Source: Phytophthora colocasiae (lineage: Eukaryota > Oomycota > Peronosporomycetes > Peronosporales > Peronosporaceae). Taken from it: a stretch of DNA of 64,000 bases. The translations under genes were made by a program, and so were the position numbers. Each line of letters begins with the position of its first letter. Within the stretch, counting starts at the first letter, position 1. The notes under the pieces are model-generated. The model ran no database searches. It saw only the letters and a program-made list of their open reading frames with translations, and was not told the origin of the DNA. Where the stretch lies: assembly GCA_018806915.1 (NCBI GenBank), contig JAGKQI010000053.1, positions 372,001 through 436,000 of the forward strand. The letters are read 5' to 3'. This document shows, one piece after another, positions 43,101 to 52,300 of this stretch.

Positions 43101-44927
43101 GCAGAACTAAATTATCCAGTTCGCGAACAGGAACTACTCGCTATTATGCATGCGTTGAAGACATGGCGCGTGTATCTTCTCGACAAACCATTCCTGGTGG
43201 AAACAGATCACAAGAGCATTGAGATGATTCTCACGCAGAAGACGACGAATCGACGCATTGCGCGGTGGTTCAACGAACTTGCGGAGTTTCAGCCTCTGTT
43301 CAAGTGGATTCCAGGAGAGACAAATGTAGTCGCAGATGCGATGTCGAGAAATCCTGAGTTCGAGCATAAGGCAGCTCAAGTGAGCCTGAAGGAACTTCTT
43401 GATACGGCTCAAAACCGTGAAATTGTGGCTACCATGGTCGAGAACAATATGACCGTGGCACAATCCGCAGTGAAAATGTACTCGTGGAACAAGGACTTGC
43501 AAGGACTTGTCAAGAAGCTAAAGCTTGGAGACAAGGTTCCGCATTACTCGCTAGATCATGGCGTGCTGTATTATCAGACGCGTGAAGATGAGAGTCCTAG
43601 ATTGTACATTCCCGATGACGAAGATCTGAAGAATCGAGTCATTTGTGAGAACCACGATGCAGTAACGGCAGGCCACCCAGGGTATTACAAGACCTATGTC
43701 GCAGTACGTGAGAAGTACTATTGGCCGAAGATGATGAAGTATATCCAGCGCTATGTGAACACTTGTGAAATGTGTCAGCGCAACAAAGCGAGGCAGGTGA
43801 AGCCTCCGGGATTACTTCAACCGCTGGAGATACCACGAGGTAGATGGGTCGACATTTCAATGGATTTCATTGTGTCTCTACCTCCCAGCAAGGATGGTTT
43901 GAATGCCATCATGGTCATTGTGGATCGATTGACCAAGCGTGCAAAGTTTATTGCTACGCAGACGACAGACAGCGCAGAGGATATTGCGAATGTTTTCATG
44001 AAGAGTTATGTAAGAGATCATGGCCTTCCGAAGACGATTGTGTCTGATCGTGACTCCAAATTTACGTCTAAGTTTTGGCAGGCTGTTATCACTGCTATGG
44101 GAACGCAGCATAACCTGTCATCGGCATTTAGGCCGCAGACGGATGGACAAACGGAACGTACAAACCGTTTTATCGGAGATTATCTCCGAGGTGTTATCAA
44201 CCCAGCCCAGAATGATTGGGATGAGTTTCTTCATTTGGCAGAGTTCGCCTATAATCGGCGATTGCATGCTACGATTGGCATGTCACCATTTGAAGCGGAT
44301 CTAGGATATATTCCATATATGCCCGACGATATCGCGGCAGATCCGGAGTTTAAGAAGTTGGAGAAAGCAGCAAAAGAGTTTCTACTCCGACAGGAAGCCT
44401 TCCTCAAGGTCGCGCAAGACCGTATGAGTGAAGCACAGGAGCGCATGAAGCATTATTACGACAGGAACAGACTTGTCCAAGACTTCAAAATTGGCGACAT
44501 GGTGCTACTAGATGGAAAGAATTTGGATATCCGTCATAAGGGGTACGCACAGTCGAAGAAGTTAGCTCCGAGGTTCATTGGACCATTCCCGGTCCAGAAG
44601 AAGGTATCTCGAGACTCGTATGAGTTGGGATTATCGAAGAACCTGAAGTTGCATCCAGTTTTCCATACATCACTGTTGAAGCCGTACCGCAAAGACCCGA
44701 AGCGCAGGCAAAAGGTGAACAAGGTTGTGTTAGCCGATGGAACTGAAGGGCAACTGGTCGAAGCCGTGATTAACCACCGTAAGTACAAGGGGAAGCCGCA
44801 GTACAAGGTTTGGTGGTTAGGCGAGACCAAGAAGGAGGCCACATGGGAACCTGTTGAGAATCTGAAACAGATCCCTGGTCTCATCGACCTCTATTGGAAG
44901 TCCAAGAAGAGAGAGAATCCTTTCTAG
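40122..44927 (+). CDS. Gag-Pol polyprotein of F
   Basis: 1601 residues in one frame. N-terminal basic Pro/Gln/Thr repeats (about 20-98) are followed by a Gln-rich helix, then the capsid core (about 165-300). A CCHC knuckle follows (CRNCGKFGHISPDC, 372-385), then the aspartic protease with DNG at 426-428 (FIDNGSSLNG) in place of the usual DSG/DTG. The RT has YFDD at 809-812 and is followed by gypsy RNase H (MDASNFAIGG). Integrase has an HHCC head (HPGYYKTY, CEMCQRNK) and D1248, D1309, E1345 (D-60-D-35-E), and the protein ends in a chromodomain-like tail (YKVWWLGETKKEATWEPVENL). No frameshift is needed between gag and pol. The ATG at 40122 is the first long-frame start after the leader. Confidence 0.95.
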   Translation: MSSTRGRSSERDSPNPRPRRTPRTTARTAPNLLQGQPQATARTAPDSHQGQPQATARTAPISQSQPQATARTASDPQGQPQPTARTTPDPQGQPQATNMSSGQAGAASDTMSMQQLLVYLTQQQQSYQAQMQTQLQAQMQQANARFEYLVASRGEQRKKDPPMYEGKYGEDIELWIFATEQYYASRRGLMEADTSDFVTMISSNLGKSVLNWYRAFIAECEGTNVQPTWSLFKGRLRTRFRPKDFEYDLRERMFRLKQNETIHDYVSKFQDLLSQTELSISEMEKRFFFQNGLREETARKIKEESPSTLQDAIEIASNFEFAHYSGKPSRAPAKGSQGSSSSGHRASKSKQNSKSSDKKKGKSDYWKKTATCRNCGKFGHISPDCTQPKRTEANRYMQGAVYAILEAEARAFKTDDQERPVSIFIDNGSSLNGVTEELVKKLELDVTEGDMMQVDLGYDQVVHRPRRTVEMSLQLPGFPLTTGTFQVMPVPEGKDVVLGMMWLREQNPDIDWNTGQIAPRIKVENTQTVKLRLPKTRPARWVAGQRRARVAQAREIFNYYRQHGHNGQFGRTKIISSKQFQQMLRRDKDIEAVFVINPHDSEKAERFKSQGWDALKDNPAYETLLKYADTVFRTELPNETPPVREGIEHEILLKPGTKPISVKQWRQSSDQRKTIQEWTKEMVQAGIIRPSTSAFCAPTFCVKKPVGWRIVHDYRLLNLATILPAIPMPRKEDTFDAMAGSYWYSCMDLLWGYYQVKLREADIPFTAFSTPDGLFEYLVTPMGLSGSPGTFNRLLQKVFMDLSDVAKIYFDDIYVYTKGEDVNDHIAALDRVLKRCEEQKLYIKLSKCQFCVDEIPCLGDFVGRKGVRMDPDKVKIIAEWPVPKTKKQMESFLGTTVYVSRFCKDFAQFAGPLHECIKGKRSRDAIELDENQLRCFDELKKRLSSPPVLSLPDFSKPFGIRMDASNFAIGGVLFQKEGGLEHPIAYTGRKMKPAELNYPVREQELLAIMHALKTWRVYLLDKPFLVETDHKSIEMILTQKTTNRRIARWFNELAEFQPLFKWIPGETNVVADAMSRNPEFEHKAAQVSLKELLDTAQNREIVATMVENNMTVAQSAVKMYSWNKDLQGLVKKLKLGDKVPHYSLDHGVLYYQTREDESPRLYIPDDEDLKNRVICENHDAVTAGHPGYYKTYVAVREKYYWPKMMKYIQRYVNTCEMCQRNKARQVKPPGLLQPLEIPRGRWVDISMDFIVSLPPSKDGLNAIMVIVDRLTKRAKFIATQTTDSAEDIANVFMKSYVRDHGLPKTIVSDRDSKFTSKFWQAVITAMGTQHNLSSAFRPQTDGQTERTNRFIGDYLRGVINPAQNDWDEFLHLAEFAYNRRLHATIGMSPFEADLGYIPYMPDDIAADPEFKKLEKAAKEFLLRQEAFLKVAQDRMSEAQERMKHYYDRNRLVQDFKIGDMVLLDGKNLDIRHKGYAQSKKLAPRFIGPFPVQKKVSRDSYELGLSKNLKLHPVFHTSLLKPYRKDPKRRQKVNKVVLADGTEGQLVEAVINHRKYKGKPQYKVWWLGETKKEATWEPVENLKQIPGLIDLYWKSKKRENPF
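40180..40415 (+). repeat. in-frame tandem repeats in F gag
   Basis: Six to seven diverged copies of a 14-16 residue unit (GQPQATARTAPD-like; DNA unit about 42-48 bp) form a basic, disordered head ahead of the capsid. Confidence 0.8.
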
Positions 44928-45465
44928 GGGGAGGCTCTTTCTCGAAGGGAGGTCATGTGACGGAATGCTGTCGATAGCACTCCGTCAGCATTGAAGTGCA
45001 AGTTGATGCACTGTAGTGCAATCTACATATCTCTACATGTACCCACTTTGTGATTGGCTAAAACTAGATTCTGGTAATATGCCATTGTGGTTTACGCCAT
45101 TCAGCTGAGACATTGAGAGAGTCTCATTGGCTGAAATTCGAGAAGGTTCTCGAAGCTTGATTATGGGACGCCCAGGAGTCAAGTCAACATTGCTACGTGG
45201 AAGTTTATAGGAAAATCATTGGTAGATAGCCAAATCAGAAGATAGGAAAAGATAGGCTCTAGGATACACTCTACTGGATTTTTGAGAGAGCTCTGTGAGC
45301 CACCAGTTAGCTTAGGACCGTAAGAGCCTTCCTCATTTCAATTCACTTTTCAATTTACCAACAACCTCTCAGTGGCCCACCAACTGGTCACGCCTCCCTG
45401 GGTCTTCGCTCCGCCGTCCAAGTCCGGCCTCCGCTTCCTCGCCCCCGCGCGCCTACTGTGTTACA
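44928..45465 (+). repeat. polypurine tract and 3' LTR of F
   Basis: Between the pol stop and 44955 lies GGGGGAGGC and then GAAGGGAGGTCA, the second directly abutting the LTR (44956-45465). The LTR matches the 5' LTR base for base on visual comparison. Confidence 0.93.
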
Positions 45466-45684
45466 AGACGTCCTTGGAGGCCGGCAGACTTGAACAGCCA
45501 GGCGAGCGTGGAGTGTCGGGTTAGGACCTTGATCCGACGTCCCACCAACAAGGTGTAGTGTAGATCCAAGATCCGAAGTAGAGCCAACACCTCCTTTTCG
45601 GCAACATTATAATTCAGCTCGTTAGTCTTCAAGGTTCGGCTGGCAAACGCGACCGGATGGTAGATCTGGTCGTGTTCCTGCATC
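45466..45684 (-). pseudogene. gypsy RNase H piece of element E
   Basis: Minus-strand frame with the end of the RT-linked RNase H (MQEHDQIYHPVAFASRTLK through LTRHSTLAWLFKSAGLQG). It is cut on the left by F and on the right by B at the methionine-glutamine codons. The upstream sequence of this frame (54 bp) appears at 59392-59445 on the plus strand. Confidence 0.88.
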
Positions 45685-47028
45685 TGTGGTGAAGCGGACG
45701 AAGATTTTTCCCGGAGAGGCGATATCAGCTACGAACCCGAATAGAGTCGGAACGACCGACAGGGGGGACCTGTGATCCCCAGATCTGGGTCGAATCAGAC
45801 GAAGTTACGAGGGGTCCCGCCGGGGAACAGGCAACAGAGACACCGGTGGAGGAGCAAGTGGAGCGGTGTTCGTGGGTGATCCGAATCCTGCCGGAGGAAG
45901 AATGGGGAAATCAAGGATGTTCTCGCGCGATCAACGATGACGGGGTCCCAAGTGAGCACGATCGGCTTACCCTGGCGCCCCGAAGCCTCTAACAGCACGA
46001 TCCTACTTCCCCGGGCGGCGACGAAGCGGGATCACGCAGGATCACGCAATGATCCTCTCCGGTATGAGTACGAGATCAGCTCCGGATCAAGGTCAGCCCC
46101 AGGCGCGGCGCAGACTCTTCTGGTGGCCTGATCCGGATTCTTTGAAGGATTACCAAGCGGGATCAGGCAGCGATCAAGCCTCGGTTAGGTGCGAGATCAA
46201 GCTTCGGTTAAGTGCGAGATCAAGCTTCGGTTAAGTGCGAGATCAAGCTTCGGTTAAGTGCGAGATCAAGCTTCGGTTAAGTACGGAATCGGCTCAAGAT
46301 CAGGGTTAGGGGAACCAAGCTAGGGATCAGCTCTGTAGCCAGTGTCATGTGATCGTAGGATAGTAAATCAGGATGGGATTAGTAGGCATAGGAATAACCA
46401 TAAACAGAATCGAATTTGCCCTGAACCACTCAAGTGTCTTCGCTACGCCTGGAACCGGGAACTACATTGGCCCTACAAGCGTCAGGAAGGTAAGGATACG
46501 TGACCTAGCATAGAGGTTAAGTCTGGATAATATATTGGCCAGCTTTGCCCTATCTAGTGAACTATCCTTTAAGTGCATACATCGGATCGGAAGGAATTGG
46601 TTGTTTAGCCTAAGGATCCCGTCGAATCTCGCCCCCTCAAGATCCCCGCTATCGGAAGCGGCAAGCAACGTAAAGGAAGGGACCGAATCCCTAATACTGG
46701 ACTATTGGAAGACCTGGATCAAGAACCAGGCACCCGGATCAAGGCTCGAGAACTCGCCTACGACCGGGATCAAGTACCCCGAGGTGGAGTGAAGAACTTC
46801 CACGCCGCCTCAAACCCCTGCGTCACCCAAGACCTTCTTCTCGTCCCAAGACATCTTCAGAAGTTACCTGGAAGAGCGTAACCCGCCTACCGACGGGTAC
46901 ACAAGGTGAACACTACACGCAACAAGATCACGGATCATCGGGGGACCCCCTCCGTTAGTCGGTGTCTGGGCGCAAGTGGCGATCGCGATCGGCCTCAACT
47001 AGATTTTGGCCAGATCCGCTCCACCACA
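45685..47028 (+). repeat. 5' LTR of B
   Basis: 1344 bp, TGTGGTGAAGCGG to CTCCACCACA. The inner part (after about 46320) matches A-type LTRs closely; the outer part does not. It contains an ATG at 46906 from which the gag frame is open through the end of the LTR. Confidence 0.9.
46172..46286 (+). repeat. five 23-bp tandem repeats in the B LTR
   Basis: The unit is GATCAAGCTTCGGTTAAGTGCGA, with small variation in the first and last copies. The same five copies occur at 58737-58851 in the 3' LTR and inverted at 60356-60470 in D. They lie in U3 and could bind a transcription factor; A and E lack them. Confidence 0.85.
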
Positions 47029-49370
47029 ATGGTGCGCGTGCCCGGATCTTCTGGTGACTTCGGATATCACCGTGAGTCCCAAGAAGATGTCAAGATTAAA
47101 GAAGAACAAGGGGAAGAAGTGCCTACGAATGTTGGATCGACGGAGGCATCGCTTAAAACGGAAAGATCCACAGATCAGCAGAGTTCTGGGAGGATCTCTA
47201 CTGACAGGCACGAGGCAGACCTGGATCGCAATACAGATCTTGAAGAAAAACCTCGAATTCCTCCCAAGGCCCCTTCGAGGGCCACCGCGGATCTCGATGA
47301 GAATCGAGATCCGCACACGAGCGATAAGGAATCAGCAAAGCTGAAACCTAATCTGCTCACCAAGTCTACTGTTGCCTCAAGATCGACCAAGAAAAAGAAG
47401 ATCAAGAGCACCCGGACGAAATTGAAAGCTCCAGACTCAGAGCCAGAAGATATGATCAGCCCAGGATCGACGATCACCAAGGACGCGATCGAGCAGGCCT
47501 ACTACAGGAAGAGGCTAAGCGAGACCTTGCTTAACGATCCTGTTCTTACGATCATACAAGTCCGCCAGATCGGTAACCTCACCGGCCTAGTGTCGAAGCC
47601 CCGGACTAGCTCGGACCGCCTGAACGCGGTGAAGATTCTACTTGATCTGCTCCAAGAGGCTGGTTTAGTGGCTGGAGAATTCGACCCAAACTCTCTATTT
47701 GATTTGGAACTGCAAGCGATTCAATCTGCGACCCATGATCTATTCGATTCCCTCAAGATCTTGGTCGGCGAGCGCCCACTGACGCCCGACCCAGGCTATC
47801 AGACTGGGTCGTCATGCTACGCGTCAGCGACCTCGGAACCAGACTCCGACAGCCCGAGAAGGCTGCAACGCATGTCGTTGGGCCCTTCCGGTGCGAAGTT
47901 CCTGAAATCGCGTATGAAGAAACAAGATGCACGATCGGTGGCTGCGAAACTGGAGGCCAAAACGCCTGATCAGCAAGAAAATCGCCGGATCCGGACAGAC
48001 CAGACCGTGCCGACAACTAATTCCACTGGATCGAGCAACAAGTTGGACGACTACTTCCAAATGGCGATGGATCGTTTCTTAAAGGAACGGAGTCTCGCGA
48101 CACCCCGATCGCCGATAAAAGGGGAGTTGGATGTTGATATGGAGTCTGTTACCGCCTCAGATCCCGATGCATGGGAATACGATCCAGACGAACTGGGCAT
48201 ACCGAGTTCCGGTGGGCAGATGTCGAGCCGAGCAGCGATCGCATCCGCGGCGATCGGTCAAGGAGGATCGTCGATGATCCAGCGGGTCCGGATCTCAGCG
48301 ATATCGGATCTCAAAGATTTCGCGGGTAAAGATCTGGACGAAGATCGCGCTCGGGCCTGGATCGGTAAGGTCAAGTCAGCGTTCCAGCGTGATCAGGCTA
48401 CGGAAGAAGAGAAATGCCTCAGAAATGCCTCACGTTTGCTGATCTGATGGTGGGACCGGCAAAGAACTGGTATAGGCAGCTCAGCCGAACGACGAAAACC
48501 AAGTGGGCAGATCTGTTGGACAGTTTCCAGACCCAGTATTGTGGGTTGGGTATGTCGGTCGCGTGGCAATACTATCACGCTCGCAAACGATCGGAAGAGA
48601 CTCCTCTCGATTATCTCTACCGGCTCAACGTGGCGGCTTTACGTGCTAGACTGAAGATCAAGGACGGGAGCCCTAAGGCCCGCCGAGAACATGTGGACCA
48701 CTACATAGAGACATTGGGAGATCCGGAGTTAGCTGATCGGCTGACCCTACTCCGACTGAGTGACGTCGATGAGCTGGAGGAGGTACTTCGTGCCCGGGAA
48801 CGGGCGAAAAGCAGACAGCGTAAATCTGCGTTCGGATCGAAGTATAGACAAAAAGCACCGGCCAGTGCCCCAGCAGCACCCACCCGAGCGGTGGTACGGG
48901 CGATCCAAACCCAAGATCCGAGCTCGGAATCAGAGGAAATATCCGGATCGGACGGATCCGATTCTGAAGGCGATCTCCGGAGGATATATCTTGCCGCGTC
49001 GGAAGACAAGCAGATCGGTACTGGGGGCGTTCCCCACCAACCGGATCAGTCGCGATCGCAGGTGAACGCGCAAGATCGAGGCCGGATCACGGATCGCAGG
49101 GGTACTTCAGATCATGATCGAGGTCGCTGTTCACACTGTGGATCGCGGAAGCATACGGATCTAGACTGCTGGAGACGTCTAACCTGTGATAAGTGCGGGA
49201 AGAGGGGTCACCCAACGGATCGCTGTCTGTATACCTGCCGTGGTTGTGGGGGGATCCATGAAGCTGGGGAATGCCCCATGGAAGAATTTTACAACCAGAT
49301 CCGCAAGTGGTACGATCCGACTCGACACGCTGGGTTGTTCCCCGAGAAGGTGGAGAAGATGTTAAGCTAG
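47029..49370 (+). pseudogene. gag of B (single 11-bp duplication)
   Basis: About 780 codons: a highly charged N-terminus (KIKEEQGEEVPTNVG), basic KKKKIKSTRTK, a capsid-like core (WADLLDSFQTQYCG, DYLYRLNVAALRARLKIKDG), an acidic GSDGSDSEGD stretch, then two knuckles (CSHCGSRKHTDLDC, CDKCGKRGHPTDRC) and further cysteines (CRGCGGIHEAGEC). The frame is broken only by a tandem duplication of AGAAATGCCTC (48411-48432), which A lacks. The start may be the ATG at 47029 or the one inside the LTR at 46906. It overlaps pol by 100 bp, with pol in the -1 frame; I see no canonical slippery heptamer there. Confidence 0.85.
47030..47047 (+). promoter_or_regulatory. primer binding site of B
   Basis: Identical 18-mer to that of A (TGGTGCGCGTGCCCGGAT), one base inside the LTR, overlapping the ATG at 47029 that is in frame with gag. 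Confidence 0.75.
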
Positions 49371-52300
49371 GACGCTCGCCGGTTTGGAAACCGGTACGAG
49401 CCGAGCGTTCTGAGTACTGCATCTATGCATATGTGAACAAGAAATCGAGAGATCAAGATAGGGAGAATTCGGATCTGCGCGGTAATACATGTAAGTTGCA
49501 TTCGTATACTGCTAAGATCGCGAGTCTTCCCCGTGTCGATGAGTTCTCGCGATCTGGTGCGGAAGTAGTTTTGGACCTCAAGGAAGGAGAATCCAGGGGG
49601 TATTGGAAATACCACGCACCAGGAAAATGGTTCCGCCAAGCCAAGATCTCAGGCAAGATCAATCATGAAAGAGCGATCTTGCTCCTGGACACTGGCGCCG
49701 AGGTATCCATCTTGGATACCACCTTTGCTCGTAAGGTTGGGTGCCACTTTGACACTAGTCAGAGACAGGAGTGTGTTGGGATCGGTGATAATGTGTACAC
49801 CACCGAGGGAAGAACGAGGATCAAGATCACGCTTGCGGGATACTTGGTCTACTTTTTCGATATTTGGATCGGGGATCTATCCGGACAAGACGCCATCTTA
49901 GGTATGGATTTCATGATCCCAGCTGGGGTCCGGATGGATCTGGCGAAGGGATCGATGTGCTTACCTAATGAAGTGGGGATCCCACTTAGTGGTCGCAAGA
50001 GATTATACGGGGAAAAGGTAAGATCGGTAAAGTTGGAGGAAGATCTACATATCCCAGTTGGGGGATCTGAAGAGACCGCATCAAGAGTGAAATTATCGGC
50101 GACGGAGAAATTGTGGGTGACCAGAGGCGACCAATGGGTACCCACCGTGGTAAATGGACCCGGCCGAACTCGGTACTTAGTGATCACGAATTTGAGCGAG
50201 AAGATCTTACGATTGGATCACAGATTACATGTCGGAATGGTACTTGATCAAGAAAAAGTGCCTCGATTCCCCGGGTTTGTGTCGGTCGGATCCCGGCGCT
50301 ACATGGAGTGGCAGAACCTGGCTCTAGAAGCGACTGTGGACGCAAGGCCGGAACCTCAGGAATCCGTAGAGATCCCCTTACCGTCGGTCGAACGGCCGAC
50401 CTATGTTACGCCGCGATCCATACTCCGCCGAGGTGGGGCAACCAAGACCGATCCTGATCCTGCACCAATATCGACATTGGAACCTCGATCACCAACCGAT
50501 ACGGCCGAAGTCAAGGTCGCATTCATCGATCCCCGACCGGATCCCATGGATACCCCACCGATCACGATCAGTTCCGACAAGGCCCCGAGTGGCGAAGCTG
50601 GGGGCGGTGAGACTGAGACGAATGAGAGCTTGCCAGATCAGGCCCCAGGTCGGACAGATCGGACATGTGAAGAGGAAATCGAGGTAAAAACAGAAAAACC
50701 AGATTTTCAAATCGAGATCCAACATGTATCCGACGCCGATGTCGTCCCCACGGTTAAGGACACCCCGATCCTGACGGCCAAGGACGATAGATCCCCCGAT
50801 CCATCAACGAACGAACCTGATCCGACATCTCCGGAAGGGATCGAGAACGCCGATCAGACCTACTTACACGAAAGTGGCGATTTTTCGGCCGAAGATCTAG
50901 CCGATAATCTCGCAGTAGTACCGGAGATCCAGATTTCCACCACCGAAGAAGTCAGGATTGAAGATCTACAAGTAGGGAATCCGGGATCGGCTACCCCGGA
51001 AGAGATCGAGAAACTTCGACAGATTATTTGGAAGAAGCGACATCTCCTGATCGGAAAGGGAAACGCACTTCCTCCAGCGGCCAAGGGTGTTATATGCGAT
51101 ATCGACGTGGGTGATGCAAAGCCGATCGCACAACGAGTCCGAAAGGTGGCGCCACAGTTCCGCGAGAAAGTATCGGATCTTATCAAAGGACTCCTAGCTG
51201 CCAAGATCATCCGACCATCGACCTCGCCATGGGCATCGCCGATCGTGGTGATCATCAAGAAGAACGGTGTAGATATCCGACTATGCATCGATTATCGGTT
51301 GGTGAACGGTCTCACAAGGCTGATGATCTACCCGATGCCCCTGATCAATGACCTGCTGGAAGATCTTGACAAGGTTCTGTGGTACTGTTCATTAGACATG
51401 GCGAGTGGATTCTGGGTCGTGTCAATGACCGATCGAGCTCGCGCGATCTCAGCTTTCATCACTCCATTTGGCCTTTTCGAGTGGAATCGTATGCCGTTCG
51501 GGCTGAAGAACGCCCCTCAGATCTATCAACGCCTTGTGGACAACTCTCTATATGGATTTTTGAAGATCTCCCAGTCAGGAAATACGGAAGACTCTGCAGA
51601 TGTGTTTGAATCAGGGATCCCGGAGGATCCTGGTCGCCCATCGGTTCTAGGTCGGAGATCATACATCGACGATATCTTGATCACGGCTGGAACATGGGAT
51701 CAAATGTGCGATCGGGTGGAAGACCTATTGGAGGCCTGTGATAAGTGGAATCTCTCGATCAGTGTGGCGAAGAGCTTCTGGGGCATGGATAAGGTGGAAT
51801 ATCTCGGACACAAAGTGTCAATCGACGGATTGGAGGCAAACCCGAAAGACCTGAAGTCTCTGACGGATCTACCATTCCCTGGATCACTCCGATCCATGCA
51901 ATCGTTCCTGGGAAGTTTGAATTACTATAGCCGGTTCATCGAGGATTATGCGATCTATGCATCGGTCCTATATGAACTACGGGAGGTGGAGTTCGCAGAA
52001 CTGAAGAAGCGACCCGATCTACGAAAGATCATGGATAGCACGGACCCGATCACTCGAGATCTCGTTGCGCTTAAGTTGAATCAGGATGGATCACCAGACA
52101 CCTCGACTCAAAAGGGGGATAGTACACCGGATCCCGACTTGGGGGCGATGCCTCCCCCCTGTTCAAGCGAGATCGAAGCCAATCTGGCCCCAAAAGCTGG
52201 CGACGAGAGGTGGGGTAGGGCACACAGGGCGTTTACAGCCTTGAAAACCAAGATCGCGTCGACCCCGATCCTTCGTCACTTCGACATGACGAAGTTACCC

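Larger units (their letters stand above)
39178..45465 (+). mobile_element. Ty3/gypsy element F, apparently intact, 6288 bp
   Basis: Two 510-bp LTRs (39178-39687 and 44956-45465) read as identical by eye, are flanked by a 5-bp target duplication and enclose one uninterrupted 1601-codon gag-pol frame. Identical LTRs mean a very recent insertion. Unlike A, B and C it has no antisense ORF: only 28 bp lie between the pol stop and the 3' LTR. By its integrity it is the only candidate autonomous element in the window. Confidence 0.95.
32267..45684 (-). mobile_element. Ty3/gypsy element E (A-type), 3' part, interrupted by F and B
   Basis: From left to right the minus-strand element shows its 3' LTR, the antisense ORF, integrase with chromodomain, the second RNase H, then element F, then a piece of the gypsy RNase H up to 45684, where B is inserted. 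Its RT, PR, gag and 5' LTR are not in the window. Only a 54-bp fragment of it reappears at 59392-59445, in the opposite orientation. It lies tail to tail with A, with 644 bp of copia between their LTRs. Confidence 0.88.

Noticed and set aside
46172..46286. CRISPR-like array
   Set aside because: The 23-bp units are directly adjacent with no spacers and lie in a eukaryotic LTR.
49271..49370. Slippery heptamer in the gag-pol overlap of B
   Set aside because: The frames differ by -1, but I found no canonical X XXY YYZ sequence in the overlap, so no site is annotated.
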